From Anthopleura xanthogrammica (taxonomy: Eukaryota; Cnidaria; Anthozoa; Actiniaria; Actiniidae), in contig OZ025209.1 in the NCBI GenBank assembly GCA_964019055.1, forward strand, positions 2,112,197 to 2,176,196: a stretch of 64,000 bases of DNA, given 5' to 3'. The position numbers and the translations under genes are program-made. Under the pieces are notes generated by a model. That model saw nothing but the letters and a program-made list of their open reading frames with translations. It searched no databases and was not told the origin of the DNA. Shown piece by piece: positions 1-10,670 of this stretch. How positions within the stretch are numbered: position 1 is the first letter of the stretch; the number at the start of each line of letters is the position of its first letter.

Positions 1-2990
1 CTTACCACAGGATCGTTGAAGCCTTTAAGTTCGCTTATGCTTATCGGGCTTTACTTGGAGACCAAGACTTCGTGAACTTGACAGATGTAAGTAGCTGGTA
101 CTATTCGTACACCAGGGTGAAGAAAGGCACTGTAAGCGCTTTGCTTTTGGCTATGATAGTCAAAGTACGTGTTATAATGACAATGAAGGCCACTTATGGC
201 CCCGAAACATGAATGTTGTAAGTGCCTAACGCAACGTTGCGGAACAAATTCAATATCTACTTCGCAAATTTTCTGCGACAAACATTTCTTCTTCAGCTAA
301 AAACGTCTGCAACGTTGCTGGTAACTACGTACTTTTCTCAGCCAAAGAAATGCAGCTTTTTCGTGTCACCGCTGGAAGAATAAGCCTCTGACCTTGGGCG
401 TAATGTTTTCCCATTTCAGATCGCGTGTCATTCTCTTGAGATTAAGATTATTTGTTTGAGTTGTATCCATATTCATGTATTCATGTGTCTTCTCATGCGC
501 AACCGTTAAACATAGAAATGATAATCTAGGGAATGACACGTGGTCTGAAATGGGAAAACATTACGCCCAGGTCTATTGGGAAGCCTTTCCGCTTTATTCA
601 CAGTTTTGATGCTGGAAACGTTGCTACGTAACATCTCTTGAAAATTAAAATCTGTCGCCATGCAGCCACGTAAAGGTAAAGGTTAAGGCCTTATTTAACG
701 TCAGTGTTCCTTCAGCTTGTAGCTGGTCTTCCAGGGAGCTGACGGTGCGCACTTTATCCCCTCTCTCCATCTGTGCTCTGTTTTAAGAGTATTCAAAGCT
801 GAAGCTACACGGATTAGAAAAGAAGTCGAAACAGACGTGGAGATCTTGAGGATCCAACCGTGGACCTCTAGCTCGCGCACTAACCAACTGAGCTACGTCT
901 GCTCCTACGTCTGCACGTACGTTGCATACAACAGCACCTCAGTGTTCTAGACTTTACAGTTACTAGTACCCATTAACAAGTTTCATCATATCCAAAACTT
1001 TTCGTTTCTTACAGACATTGAGAAACATGAGTGACCCACACTTTGGAGAAGCTTTGCGCCACAAGATCTACGACAACAAAACCTTCACGGACTACAGATA
1101 CTACGGGGACTTTTATTCTAAAGGAGACGGTGGGACCTCACACTTGTCATTAATATCACCTGAAGGAGACGCTGTTTCTTGCACAACAACGATTAATCTA
1201 TAGTAAGTGGTTGGACATGCCTGTTGGGGAGGTAACCCATTTGGCAAGAGATAGACACAAATTAAGGGCAGCCATCAAAGCGGCCACGTCACCGCAGTGA
1301 TATGCCAAACACACACACTTACACACAAGTATGGGGAATAATTGGTCTAATTTTCCAACGCAAGGGCGGATCCATTATTTTCAGTCATTGAGCAGATTTC
1401 GTACGACTTTATTAAGCTCAGGGCAAGAACGTGGTCGCGACAAAAAGCCAGCCAATCAAAAATCTAGAAAACATCACGGTTGCGGCAAGGCACGCTTTTT
1501 TCATCCAATTAAATGCACGAAACACGACACAAACACGGTCACTGACTAAGTAAGCCAGACCAATCACATTGCGCGAGAAAATAATCAACCAATCAAAATT
1601 ATAGAAAACATCACGATCGCAGCAAGGCACGCACACGGTTCTGAACTTTTCACAGTCATACGAAGTCTGCTCTATTAGGCTTTCGGTATTCCAAGGCAAT
1701 GCTGTACACAGATCAAGCCATCAGTAAACCCAGGATTTGTCTTCTGTTTCAGTTTTGGCTCTAGATACCGTGGAAATCAAACTGGAATCATATTTAATAA
1801 CGAAATGGATGACTTCTCTACTCCCGGGGTAAAGAATGCATTTGGTGTTGAACCATCCTCTGCGAATATTATCTTCCCGGGCAAACGACCAATGTCTTCA
1901 TCTGCGCCTGCGATTTTTATTGATAACAATGGAGACGTGCGAATGGTTGCAGGAGCTGCTGGCGGAACTAAAATCACCACTGCTACCTCACTGGTAAGAT
2001 GGTATCTCCTGGTATTGATGAGAGGCTGCGCTTGAATCGCGCACGCCACCCGTGCTTCCTAAAATATGAATTCAGCCTATAAATGTAGTACCGATTACTA
2101 AGATATGCCAAGATTAAATTGAGTAGCCACACAACTTATTATAAACAGTATGAGAATTTTGTTCATAGACCTGCTTTACGTTTTGGACCCGGAAGTCGTT
2201 TAAACCATACGATTTACGTCACACTCAAAAGCTCTATTGAGAAGCACTGCAAATAGCCCAAGGAATAGACCTCAATACCTTGAGCTAACGTTTTCCAATT
2301 TCAGACCACGTGTCCTAGAGTATCACTCCTTTTTTGTTACGAGGGTAGCACTAAATACCATTTCCTTGTTTAACGATTGCTCATGAGAAGACACATGGAT
2401 AAAACTCAAACAAAGAATCTTATTCTAAAGAGAATTACACATGGTCTAAAATGGGGAAGCATTACGCCCAAGGTAAAGAGGTCTATCGAGGCCTTGCACC
2501 ATCAAGTGATGGCCTACATGAGAGGAGGCCTAGGCACGACACTAGTCTTTTTCTCCTGGGAAACTGAATTCTTTCCCATGTAAAACAGATAAGACCAGAT
2601 TCAATTATTCCTGCCTCCTGTTGTTTGGATAAAATTGTCAGGGGCAACGACTAGCGGCCCATGATTCAGTTCTCTTTAGCAATAGCTGCTGATCGCTAAC
2701 ACAATGTTATATTTCAAATACAGGCAGTAATGAATTATCTATGGTTTAACCGTACCCTGACTCAATCAGTGGAAGATCCAAGGCTTCATCATCAGCTGAT
2801 GCCAATGTATGTCCGAGTGGACAAGGACTACCCTATTCCCCAGGCCATTATCGATGGACTCCAGAGGCTTGGCCACACAGTCACGAAGAGAAGTGGTTTC
2901 GCTGTTGTTCAGGCCGTTGCTAAGGATAAGAGTGGGGTGCTATATGGAAAAGGGGATGCCAGAAAAGGCACTTGGGCTGCTGGATTTTAG
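1..2990 (+). CDS. GGT1: Gamma-glutamyltransferase (glutathione hydrolase), 3' part, four exons
   Basis: Exons read at 1-86 (reading frame from base 3), 1015-1202, 1753-1993 and 2724-2990; stop TAG at 2988-2990. Splice sites are GT-AG and phases join cleanly, giving 259 residues of the C-terminal part. The family is an N-terminal nucleophile hydrolase that cleaves the gamma-glutamyl bond of glutathione, usually as a type II membrane ectoenzyme. The first exon carries the large-subunit motif [12 protein letters not shown]. The second holds the autoprocessing site GDGGTSHLS; its Thr codon (1135-1137) would be the new N-terminus and nucleophile of the small subunit. The third has the substrate-loop motif GKRPMSS, followed by AGAAGGTKI. 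All active-site segments expected here are intact. The N-terminal anchor and upstream exons lie before the window. Family assignment is firm; orthology to GGT1 rather than another animal paralogue is not resolved. Introns hold MITE copies, a SINE and a short duplication. Confidence 0.95.
381..577. mobile_element. Palindromic MITE, copy A
   Basis: Inverted arms of about 45 bp: CCTTGGGCGTAATG-TTTTCCCATTTCAGA at 392-420 is matched in reverse by TCTGAAATGGGAAAAC-ATTACGCCCAGG at 544-571. Similar arms occur at 2264-2486 and 42865-43033, so this is a repeat family. It lies in the first GGT intron of the window. No transposase is present, so it would be non-autonomous. The target-site duplication is unclear. 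Confidence 0.75.
665..905 (-). mobile_element. tRNA-derived SINE (family B), copy 1
   Basis: Read on the minus strand, the head GTAGCTCAGTTGGTTAGTGC matches a tRNA A-box arm. A weak B-box (GGTTGGATCC) follows, then a body with GTTTCGACTTCTT and a segment starting ATGGAGAGAGGGGATAAAG. The same blocks in the same order occur at 34149-34430, which identifies a SINE family. The tRNA acceptor stem does not pair, so it is not a functional tRNA gene. Confidence 0.65.
1433..1640. repeat. Short direct duplication in a GGT intron
   Basis: A block of about 45 bp (CCAATCAAAAATCTAGAAAA onward, from 1452) recurs with few differences about 138 bp downstream (from 1590). Both copies end in GCAAGGCACGC. The rest of this intron (1203-1752) shows nothing coding. 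Confidence 0.6.
2264..2486. mobile_element. Palindromic MITE, copy B
   Basis: The left end AATAGACCTC and inner arm TTTCAGACCACGTGT are matched in reverse by ACACATGGTCTAAAATGGGG, ATTACGCCCAAGG and GAGGTCTAT on the right. The centre shares CATGAGAAGACACATG-type sequence with copy A in the opposite orientation. It sits in the last GGT intron (1994-2723). Confidence 0.75.
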
Positions 2991-3019
2991 GTAGATTTAA
3001 GGTTGTACATGTTAATCAT

Positions 3020-3060
3020 GGGTGGGGTGGGGTGGGGTGGGGTGGGGTCGGGTCGGGTTG
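3020..3060 (+). repeat. (GGGGT)n tract with G-quadruplex potential
   Basis: Six or more GGGGT units, then two GGGTC units and GGGTT. It begins 30 bases after the GGT stop codon and would lie in the 3' UTR on the sense strand. Many runs of three to four G separated by T fit the usual G-quadruplex pattern. Confidence 0.85.
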
Positions 3061-3453
3061 GCTAACAGCTGACATCATTATATCTGGTGGGGCATTTGAG
3101 CCCCCAAGGGATCATTTTTTACCGGGAAGGGGGGAGGGGGACGGTAGGATATTTTTGGGGAGGTTAGTTAAAAAAATCAGGTTCAAGAGGTGGAGTCAGA
3201 GGATTGCAAATAATCTTAAAGATTAACTGATCTGAGGCAATATCCTTTCTTATGAATGATCTGTTATGATCCCTCTTACTAATGTTTACTACTGAGTGGT
3301 CTCCTCATTGATGCCTGTCAATATCTAGCTGATTTCCCCCTCAAGTTGCAACTTACATACGTACATACGTACTAGTTAGACCGCTAAAAAAACATCCATT
3401 CTCGTCTCCAGAGCCGGGTGTTCCAGACCTAAGTCTCGACTTTCAGTTTTAAT

Positions 3454-3459
3454 AATAAA
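3454..3459 (+). terminator. Candidate GGT polyadenylation signal
   Basis: AATAAA in an AT-rich stretch about 465 bases after the GGT stop. It is a canonical hexamer, but chance occurrence is likely in AT-rich DNA. Confidence 0.4.
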
Positions 3460-3875
3460 ATAATAGGATAAAATACATAATACATAATTTTAAATTAAAA
3501 ATTGATTAAGAATATCATTTGTATTTCTTGAATGTGGGATTCCAAGAAAAATATATGTATTTCAGAAATAATTTTAGAATAAATCGACCTAATCCAATAA
3601 TATCCACGTGTCATTACCTTGATTATTATTTTTTTGTTCAATTCATTATGAATAACAAGCGGTCGCCTGAAATGCGAAACGATACGCCCAGATCGAGGTG
3701 GGCATACGATGATGTAATTTGTTGTTGTTGATTGTTATCCAAATTCTTATAGCCAACTATTAACATTCGAAGGCCAATGTCTATGAAAACATAACGTCCA
3801 CCTATTGGATCTATGATAGAGAGTCTCACTTTGGAGAGAGGGCTAGGCGAGGAAGGGGGGAGGATTCCAAGAGCC

Positions 3876-3954
3876 CACGTTCCTCTTGGTCAGCACCGGT
3901 GCGAGGAACGTGTAAACGAGCTCGAATTTCTAGCACAAAGCATGATGGGAAACC
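3876..3954. promoter_or_regulatory. Possible agmatinase promoter: hairpin plus ZNF143/STAF-like site
   Basis: CACGTTCCTC at 3876-3885 is perfectly inverted as GAGGAACGTG at 3903-3912. Just downstream, GCATGATGGGAA (3940-3951) is the reverse complement of TTCCCATCATGC, matching the core of the animal ZNF143/STAF site. This is about 430 bases before the agmatinase ATG. A promoter role is inferred from position and motif only. Confidence 0.35.
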
Positions 3955-4380
3955 GAATCCTTACACTTTTTTGGCTTCTCTAAACATTCATCTGACAATT
4001 TTTCCTTCATCATTTTCTATGGAAATGTAAGTATTTCAACAGACGAAAATAACAGAGTAATTTTTTTCTGATATTTCCTTTGATTTTCCTGTTTCATCTT
4101 TGCAGGGCTCGGTAATTAGAAATACTGACTTAAAAATTGGGCAGTGTAGCCGGCAGTGGAAAATTCTTAAATCTTTTTTAGAAAATTAAATTTAAATTTG
4201 ATTGTTATGATTGGGCTTGCTGTGTTAAAGGGGTACGTCACGCAAGTTTTCACATCGGCCGTCACGCACACCGGACAAGGGACTAGATCTCGTTACTGGT
4301 TACACAAAGCAGATAAGCCATCGCAAAATTCGGAGAAAAACAACATAACGTGCTTAGCCTTGGCAAAGAATATCAACAAG

Positions 4381-7300
4381 ATGATTTCATTTAGTAGATC
4401 ATTTGTATTTCCTAAACATCTTTGTCGAGCGATCTCAACGAGTTATCCCGTGATGACGAAGAAATTCAACTTTCCACTCTCCCCAGACGAGATGCCGCGG
4501 TCTGGTGGTGTGGCTACCATGATGAGACTGCCGTATGAAAAAACAGCTGAAGGACTAGACGCTTGCTTTGTTGGGATTCCTTTTGATGCTGGGGCATCGA
4601 ACAAAGTTGGTACAAGGTGAGATGCAAGATCTGTGACTTCGTTTACTAATAGTAAAAACACGGACCACACAATACATTACAAGCGATGTGCACGAAACTT
4701 TAAGTTATATATATTTCTTGCTTTAAATAACGTTTATTCGTGGTACAAGGAGTATAGAACCCTTGCAAGTGTTTATTCATTTATGGGGTAACTTTATTCG
4801 ATATACATGGTTGTAGCCACAAATAACCTAGAAGCAATTTGCCCCGGGCGTGGATGGAGGCCCGAAACCGCGATACAAAATAAATGTTCAGCGGTAGACT
4901 AGTGATACCTGTACCAGTCACGACATTCTTGTTAGTTTAATACTGTAACTGGCAACTCTTAGATAAACGTTTGTCATTATACACGTTCTATTGAAAGAAC
5001 AGTTCATTTTATACACAGTATAAGCTTTAAAAATCTCGTTTACCATGATGATTTTTGCTGCTATTTGTGGTGCAATTTTAAAAAGTAAAGTTTTATTCCA
5101 AACATCAAGATGGACAAATGTGTCTTTATATTAAAGCATCATGAAGAGAAAACTTATTATATTTTCAAACATCGCAGCAGTAATTGCAACAAAAATATCC
5201 AGTGTAAACGGGTCGTTGTCCAGAAAAAGAAAGTGAATAAGCATTTTGCTGTAAAATCTATGAAAATAACAAAGCAGGTGGAAGGACATGAAAACTGGGG
5301 GGCTGTAATCACCAAAATTGCCAAAAAGACAAAACAACCATCAAAATCCCTGAAGCAAAAAAAAACAAAAACAAAAAAAGAAAAAAGTCAAAATCGCAGA
5401 AAAAAACAAATGCCAAATTTGCAGAAGCAAAAAAAGCCAAAATCGTCTTAAAAATGGGGGCAAGTAAGTAATTTAAGAAAAGAGTAAGCTCTAGTTTCCC
5501 ATGTTCATTCTCACACTCCCTATGTAACTTTATTTGCAATTTGCGAGAGCCACAAGTTTATGTTATAAAGTATCACTATTGATTTATTTGATTGTCTTGA
5601 TCAGCATGCGTAGCAATGGAAAAAAAACAGTGGTATTGCTAGCCTGTCTAATACCAAAATGCATTTGTAATGTTTGGAAAATTTAATGCCATGTTTTTCT
5701 TCTAGTGTAAGCCTAGTGTGAGATACTGTTAGCTAATACTTGTAAAAAGTGGTGTCATTTTTTTATTACGGAATAATTATCACATCAGTAGCTCAATTAT
5801 CCTACGGAATTAGCATGAAATAGTTTGCACATCTCAGTAATATCAAGGGAGTGTCGATTAGGCGTTGCCAGTTACAGTAACTAACACGAATATCGTGACT
5901 GGTATCACTAGTCTACAAGGCTTGGATTACCACTGGAAGTCAACTAGGGAAGATGGGTAATACCACTGAACACTTATTATATATTGCTGTTTAGGGCCCC
6001 CATCCACACCCGGGGCAAATTGCTTCCCTAAATGACCATTGTTTGACCACAGGCAGCCCAAACTAGGTTCATGTGTTTGGTTTATGATTGATGAGCAGTT
6101 GGACCCAGAAATATGTCACAACATTTTTAAAAGTTAAAACATATATATACTTAATATGATACCACAGCAACCTAGTTTGGGCTACCTGTGGTGCATCTCC
6201 TGTTAACTATTCACCACTTTCCATACATCGGTTCATTGGTTAATTAAACACAAAGCATTCTGTCGAGGCTGCAAGCTAGTTCAAATTTGAATAATCCTTT
6301 GAAACTACCTTGAAGCCTCAATTGAATGCTTTGTCTGTCACCAGTGATCGAACCAATGTATGGAAAATGGCGAATGGTTTATATTTGACCAGTTTGTACA
6401 GGAATTGATTGATCTTAATATTATTTCCTAAGGTTTGGGCCACGTCAAATAAGAAGTGAATCTTCAATGCTTCGTCCATACAATCCGGCAAATGGAGCAG
6501 CCCCATTTGAATCTTTAATGATTGCTGATATTGGTGATATCTCAGTAAACACCTTCAACGTCAATGCAACAGTGAAACTAATAAGAGATAAAGTTGCTGA
6601 AATAATATCCAATGGTTGCAAACCGTTAATCCTGGGTGGTGATCACACCATTAGTTACCCTATCCTACAAGCAATCAAGGTAAACAGTTCGGCTACTTAA
6701 TTTGTGAGGGGAGATGCTTTGGGACTGTAGAAGGTAAAAATTAATATATTACAATTTGCCTAATGCTTCGACATGCATTTAATGCAATAAACATGTTGCA
6801 ATTGCCAATCAAAAGACTGGAAATTGCATTTCTGAGACCCGGGGGGGGGGGGGGGGGGGGAGGGGTATGCCTAAACATTTTGTACAGGGATACCCCTTAT
6901 ACCTTTATTTTGAAGCATGCCAGATATGAAAATTGATCACTGTGCAAAATGGTTTACACATTCGGCTTCATATCCTTGAATAGTAATTTTAGAATCCCCT
7001 CCCTTTTCTATGCCTAAACTTGCAAATTCTTGACCCTTTTCCATACCAAAATTCCCAACCCTTTTCTATACCTCCAGCCTGAAAAAGGTACACCTTTCCG
7101 GTGGAGCACCCTTGTATAGTCCACTATAGGAAGTACCCCACCCCTGGGTTCCGGGGTTTTCAGGGGATGTTGGCATCTCACCCGGACCCTCCAGATTAGC
7201 CCCCCCTAATTAAAACTATGCTCCGTGATCCCTGATGCTAGGGAAAGGGGAAGTGCAATATTATATGCCCTGAACGAAAAATCTGGTTAGTTTTGGGAAG

Positions 7301-10300
7301 AGGTTATACCATGAATTATCGCAACCTACAAGCAATAATAGTTAAAAGTATAGGGTTAGCTCTAATTGGAGTACTGTAGATATTAGTGATGGAAGAGGCT
7401 ATATGAAGGCTAAACCCTCCCCCCCCCCCCATCCCTCTGCCACCAGCACCTCCATAAATTCCTTGTTTTTATTATAGTAAAATTGTATAGCCTGTGGTAC
7501 CTGTAGCTGTTGTTCCATGATCAAATTGGAATTTAGGAGTTGATTTTTGTTAGGGAAGAAAAAGTCTGTAGAACTTTGAGAAAACCCTGAAATCAAAGGA
7601 GACCTAAAAACTCTACTCGCTTATATGAGACGGCAAGTCCAGGATTGAACTCATGACTACAGTGATTATAGTAATGGGAAGTGATGCATAAGTAGGCTTT
7701 GAAAGTCTCACAATTTGAGAGGGGAGGGGAGGGGAGAGGAGGGGAGGGGAGAGAAGGGGGAAGTTAGGGGGAGCACTCTCACTATTATCATTATAAAGAA
7801 TGAGATTGCTGTACTCCATATCTTTTGTCACACTGCTCTTGATTACCTCTCATAACTTTATTTAACTCTCTTGGTTTGTTAGGAGAAGTATGGTCCTGTC
7901 GGCCTTGTGCATGTGGATGCTCATTCTGACACCAGTCCCAGTATGTATGGAGAAAAAATCTACCATGGCAGCCCATTCTATTATGCAGTTGAGGAAGGTC
8001 TAATAGACTGTAAACGTGTTGTACAGATAGGGCTGCGAGGTCCATGGTACAGTGGAGAAGGCTACAAATATGCCATAGATAAGGTACATTTGTCAAGAAT
8101 TCTGCTTTTTGATTGGTTGGTTCAGATATCAAGAATTCTGATTTGTGATTGGTTGGTTCAGATATCAAGAATTCTGCTTTTTGATTGGTTGGTTCAGATA
8201 TCAAGAATTCTGATTTGTGATTGGTTGGTTCAGATATCAAGAATTCTGCTTTTTGATTGGTTGGTTCAGATATCAAGAATTCTGCTTTTTAATTGGTTGG
8301 TTCAGATATCAAGAATTCTGATTTGTGATTGGTTGGTTCAGATATCAAGAATTCTGATTGGTTGGTTCAGATATCAAATTTCTTTTTAGATATCAAGAAT
8401 TCTGATTAAGGATTGGTTGGTTCAGATATTGATAAAATCATTATCCTCATGGCCTTTATCCTTCTACAAGGCTCTATTAAGTATGCATTCCAAGGTTTCC
8501 AGTTTCATTCTAAGACTACTCAGAAATGAGGGAATGTTGCTTCTTGGTACTGAGCAAGGAAATTTATAGGGTCTCCCTCACACACTCGAGCAATACTTCA
8601 ATTAATACGAAATTTTTCCTGTGTATTTCTAGGGATTCCGAGTCATCCCTGCAAAGGATTGCTGGCACAAATCACTAGAACCGCTGATGGCCGAAGTGCG
8701 TGAGCAGATGGGTGATGGTCCTGTGTATATCACGTTTGATATTGATGGTCTTGACCCTGCCTTTGCCCCAGGAACAGGTCAGTGAGAACCATCAGTCTCT
8801 TTACTCCATCTATTCCAGGAACCGGTCATTATTTAGAGGGGGAGGGGGAGGGGGCTGCTGCAAAATTAGGTATTACATGTTCCCCTTTTTCTGACCCCAA
8901 CTTTTCGCGATGCACATTTTTTCCCAACCCCCTTTCCCCTTGACTGAATGCAAGCCTACGTATACACACTTTTAGTTGCGTGACCCCCCTACTTGCACTG
9001 GTCACCCCCCATCCCCTCTAAATAATGACCGCTCCGATCTCCAATTATCTAATACTTACCGTAAATCCTCTATTAAGCCCCCCGGGGGCTTATTTATTTC
9101 AGGCACGTTTTAGGGTGGGTTTATAGGAGAGGGGGCTTAATAGAGAGGGGGACTTATTGATTTTGCCGAAACGCAGTAAGTTCTATGCTATCAGGATATA
9201 ATATGATATGATAACTTTATTCCAACATGGTAAACTCAGGATTAAACGTAAGTATTACTATGGACTGTCTCGCATAATCTATAGGGATGTCAGTGACATG
9301 GTATATGCATTGTTCAAATTACACAGTGTTTTCAACATTTGATTCACTTGTGTTAGTCTCTCAACTATGATTTACCATTATTGTGAATTTAGTTGTGAAG
9401 AGGGAGGGGAGGGGGCTTAAAAGAGAGGGGGGGATTGATGAATTTCTTCCTTTAAAAGGGGGGGGGGGTTTATTAGAGAGTGGGGCTTATTTGAGAGGGG
9501 GCTTAATAGAGGATTTACGGTAGATTAAAGTTCGATAACATGTTTCTTGCTAGGAACTCCTGAGATTGGCGGGTTAACGAGCATCCAAGGACTGGAGATA
9601 ATTCGTGGTTGCCAGGGACTACAGATTGTTGGTGGTGATCTTGTTGAGGTACTTATCATATATCGTATATTATACATCTAATATTCTTTCGTAAAAACCC
9701 GGGGGCCGGGGAGGTCTCTGATGTGAAGGGGGCAAGGATGCTCGTCGTACCTTTTAGGAGCATCCTCGCCCTTCTATATGAGTCTATATATATGGGAGTC
9801 CCCCTCCCGGGCGTAAAATCTATTATACGCAGTTCATGATCACGAAAGTTGATAAGTATGAAGTGTAAGAACCAAGGGGGTTCTGTTTACGACCGCCGGC
9901 TAAAGAAACTTGAACTTTAAAAAAAAAAGAAAAATCCACCCTCCGCAAAACCTAACATGCTGAATTCCAAATTGATCTGTTAGTTAGCCGTGCCCTGTGC
10001 ATGTTTTTTTTCTTCACGGTAACGATAAAATTTGAAGGTTTTTGTATGACCTTATGACTCTCTAGTCATTTAGCCCTAATAAAAAAATCACAATTTGCTA
10101 GGGTTGCTATAGTAACACAGAGTAATTTTCACCTAGGCCCTTCTAGATTGAATTAGAATGTAGAAGTTGATTTAATTTTTTTTGCGGAGGGAGAAAAACC
10201 GTCGAGGAACAGGAGAGAACCAACAACCTCTACTCACATTCGACACCGAGCGCAGCGGGAATCGAACCCGGATTTCATTGGTGAGAGGCGAGCAGCTCTC

Positions 10301-10497
10301 ACCGCTACGCCATCCGTGCGGCGCAAGGGCATCCTCTTTGCCGTAATCTCTAAACCTCATTCCCTGGGTGTGGTTCAAACTGTTGTTCTATTTTGTAGGT
10401 ATCCCCGCCCTACGATCCTTACGGTATCACAGCACTGCATGGCGCCAACTTGTTATTCGAAATGCTTTGTGTTCTGCCGGGGGTAAAGATGGGATGA
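4381..10497 (+). CDS. AGMAT: Agmatinase, mitochondrial type (ureohydrolase family), six exons
   Basis: Exons at 4381-4616, 6433-6679, 7883-8083, 8633-8777, 9554-9648 and 10399-10497 join in phase to 340 aa, close to vertebrate agmatinase length. The enzyme hydrolyses agmatine to putrescine and urea using two Mn ions. All metal-ligand motifs are intact: GGDH (His150), DAHSD (Asp173, His175, Asp177) and DIDGLD (Asp264, Asp266). RFGPRQIR and the C-terminal VSPPYDPYG also fit the family. The start at 4381 gives a basic, Ser-rich leader ([10 protein letters not shown]) that fits mitochondrial import; the frame is open further upstream, so an earlier start cannot be excluded. Some invertebrate relatives act on other guanidino substrates, so substrate is inferred from similarity. 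Introns carry many inverted-repeat elements; exons look undamaged. Confidence 0.95.
4831..6028. mobile_element. Element with long inverted arms in agmatinase intron 1
   Basis: The left arm (4831-4961, starting AAGCAATTTGCCCCGGGCG) recurs inverted at 5860-6028, where the outer end reads GGGGCAAATTGCTTCCC. Inner ends match as CTGTAACTGGCAACTC. Both arms share the block around CTAGTGATACC. The 900-bp interior is AT-rich with a Lys-rich A-tract reading frame that I do not regard as a gene. A degenerate or non-autonomous DNA transposon is likely. Confidence 0.6.
6047..6191. mobile_element. Short palindromic element
   Basis: CCACAGGCAGCCCAAACTAG at 6047-6066 is repeated inverted as CTAGTTTGGGCTACCTGTGG at 6172-6191, with an AT-rich 105-bp centre. 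MITE-like; it abuts the elements on both sides. Confidence 0.65.
6204..6381. mobile_element. Palindromic element next to agmatinase exon 2
   Basis: Arms of about 65 bp: TAACTATTCACCACTTTCC plus ATACATCGGTTC on the left, and GAACCAATGTATGGAAAATG plus GCGAATGGTTTA on the right. Inner ends pair as AAAGCATTC...GAGGCT and AGCCTCAATTGAATGC. It ends about 50 bp before exon 2. Confidence 0.65.
6841..6860. repeat. Poly(G) run of 20
   Basis: Twenty consecutive G, then AGGGG. It begins a C/G-rich repeat-like stretch reaching about 7210 (repeated CCCTTTTCTAT and CCTTTTCCAT phrases). No gene is seen in agmatinase intron 2 (6680-7882). Confidence 0.9.
7719..7766 (+). repeat. Purine tract of GGGGA units
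   Basis: Repeated GAGGGGAGGGGAG phrases form a near-pure purine tract in agmatinase intron 2, about 120 bp before exon 3. Confidence 0.85.
8094..8429 (+). repeat. 36-bp minisatellite in agmatinase intron 3
   Basis: About ten head-to-tail units of TCAAGAATTCTG...GATTGGTTGGTTCAGATA. Most are 36 bp; two near the end are shortened. Units alternate between GCTTTTTG and ATTTGTG in the middle. The array begins 10 bases after the exon 3 donor at 8084. There are no unique spacers, so this is not CRISPR-like. Confidence 0.95.
8824..9030. mobile_element. MITE-like element with GGTCATTATTTAGAGGGG ends
   Basis: GGTCATTATTTAGAGGGGG at 8824-8842 is inverted as CCCCTCTAAATAATGACC at 9013-9030. The 200-bp interior is pyrimidine-rich. 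It lies in agmatinase intron 4 (8778-9553), directly before a second TIR element. Confidence 0.7.
9059..9520. mobile_element. TIR element with TA target duplication
   Basis: CCGTAAATCCTCTATTAAGC at the left end is matched in reverse by GCTTAATAGAGGATTTACGG at the right end, and both ends are flanked by TA. Subterminal G-rich blocks (GGGGGCTTATT) repeat in both orientations. The TA duplication fits Tc1/mariner-type insertion; no transposase is present. Confidence 0.8.
9697..9812. mobile_element. GC-rich hairpin element in agmatinase intron 5
   Basis: The outer arms CCCGGGGGCCGGGGAGG and CCCCCTCCCGGG pair imperfectly. An inner hairpin is formed by GGGCAAGGATGCTC (9727-9740) and GAGCATCCTCGCCC (9759-9772). 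It resembles a short MITE. Confidence 0.5.
10175..10330 (-). mobile_element. tRNA-derived SINE (core family), copy in agmatinase intron 5
   Basis: On the minus strand an A-box (GGATGGCGTAGCGGTGAGAG, 10311-10292) and a B-box (GGGTTCGATTCCCG, about 10267-10254) are well formed. They are followed by GGTTTTTCTCCCTCCG, a core block shared with the copies near 24930, 27970 and 30330. The acceptor stem does not pair as in a working tRNA. Confidence 0.75.
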
Positions 10498-10670
10498 AAC
10501 CTTGATAGAAGTAAATACGTATATTTTTATTTTACATCGGAATACCGCGGAAGTCGTTGCCGAGCGAGTCTCCCTAGCCAGAAAATTCGTAGCCGTACTG
10601 TAGCTGTACCGTATCTGTTACTGTATCTGTAACTACGCGTTGTGATTGGATGAATTATTTGAAGACAATG

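Larger units (their letters stand above)
2991..4380. other. Spacer between GGT and agmatinase
   Basis: No coding exon is apparent. It holds a G-rich pentamer tract (3020-3060), a candidate GGT poly(A) signal, and AT-rich sequence. Around 3600-3700 a stretch (CCACGTGTCATTACC and CCTGAAATGCGAAACGATAC) may be a badly decayed member of the MITE family seen at 381-577. The likely agmatinase promoter occupies the right end. Confidence 0.6.

Noticed and set aside
5110..5451. Lys-rich frame of 113 codons in agmatinase intron 1
   Set aside because: Low-complexity A-rich sequence inside a repeat element, with no domain.
7300..7400. Possible decayed copy of the end of agmatinase exon 2 (shared CCTACAAGCAAT)
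   Set aside because: Only about 12 exact bases match; the rest is too dissimilar to support a duplication.
7791..8389. Open frames of about 160 codons on both strands over the 36-bp repeat
   Set aside because: They extend from agmatinase exon 3 into an in-frame minisatellite. The exon ends at a good donor at 8083.
8094..8429. CRISPR-like array
   Set aside because: Units abut without unique spacers, inside an animal intron.
10254..10325. Possible tRNA gene on the minus strand
   Set aside because: A- and B-boxes are good but the acceptor and anticodon arms do not pair, and a SINE core follows.
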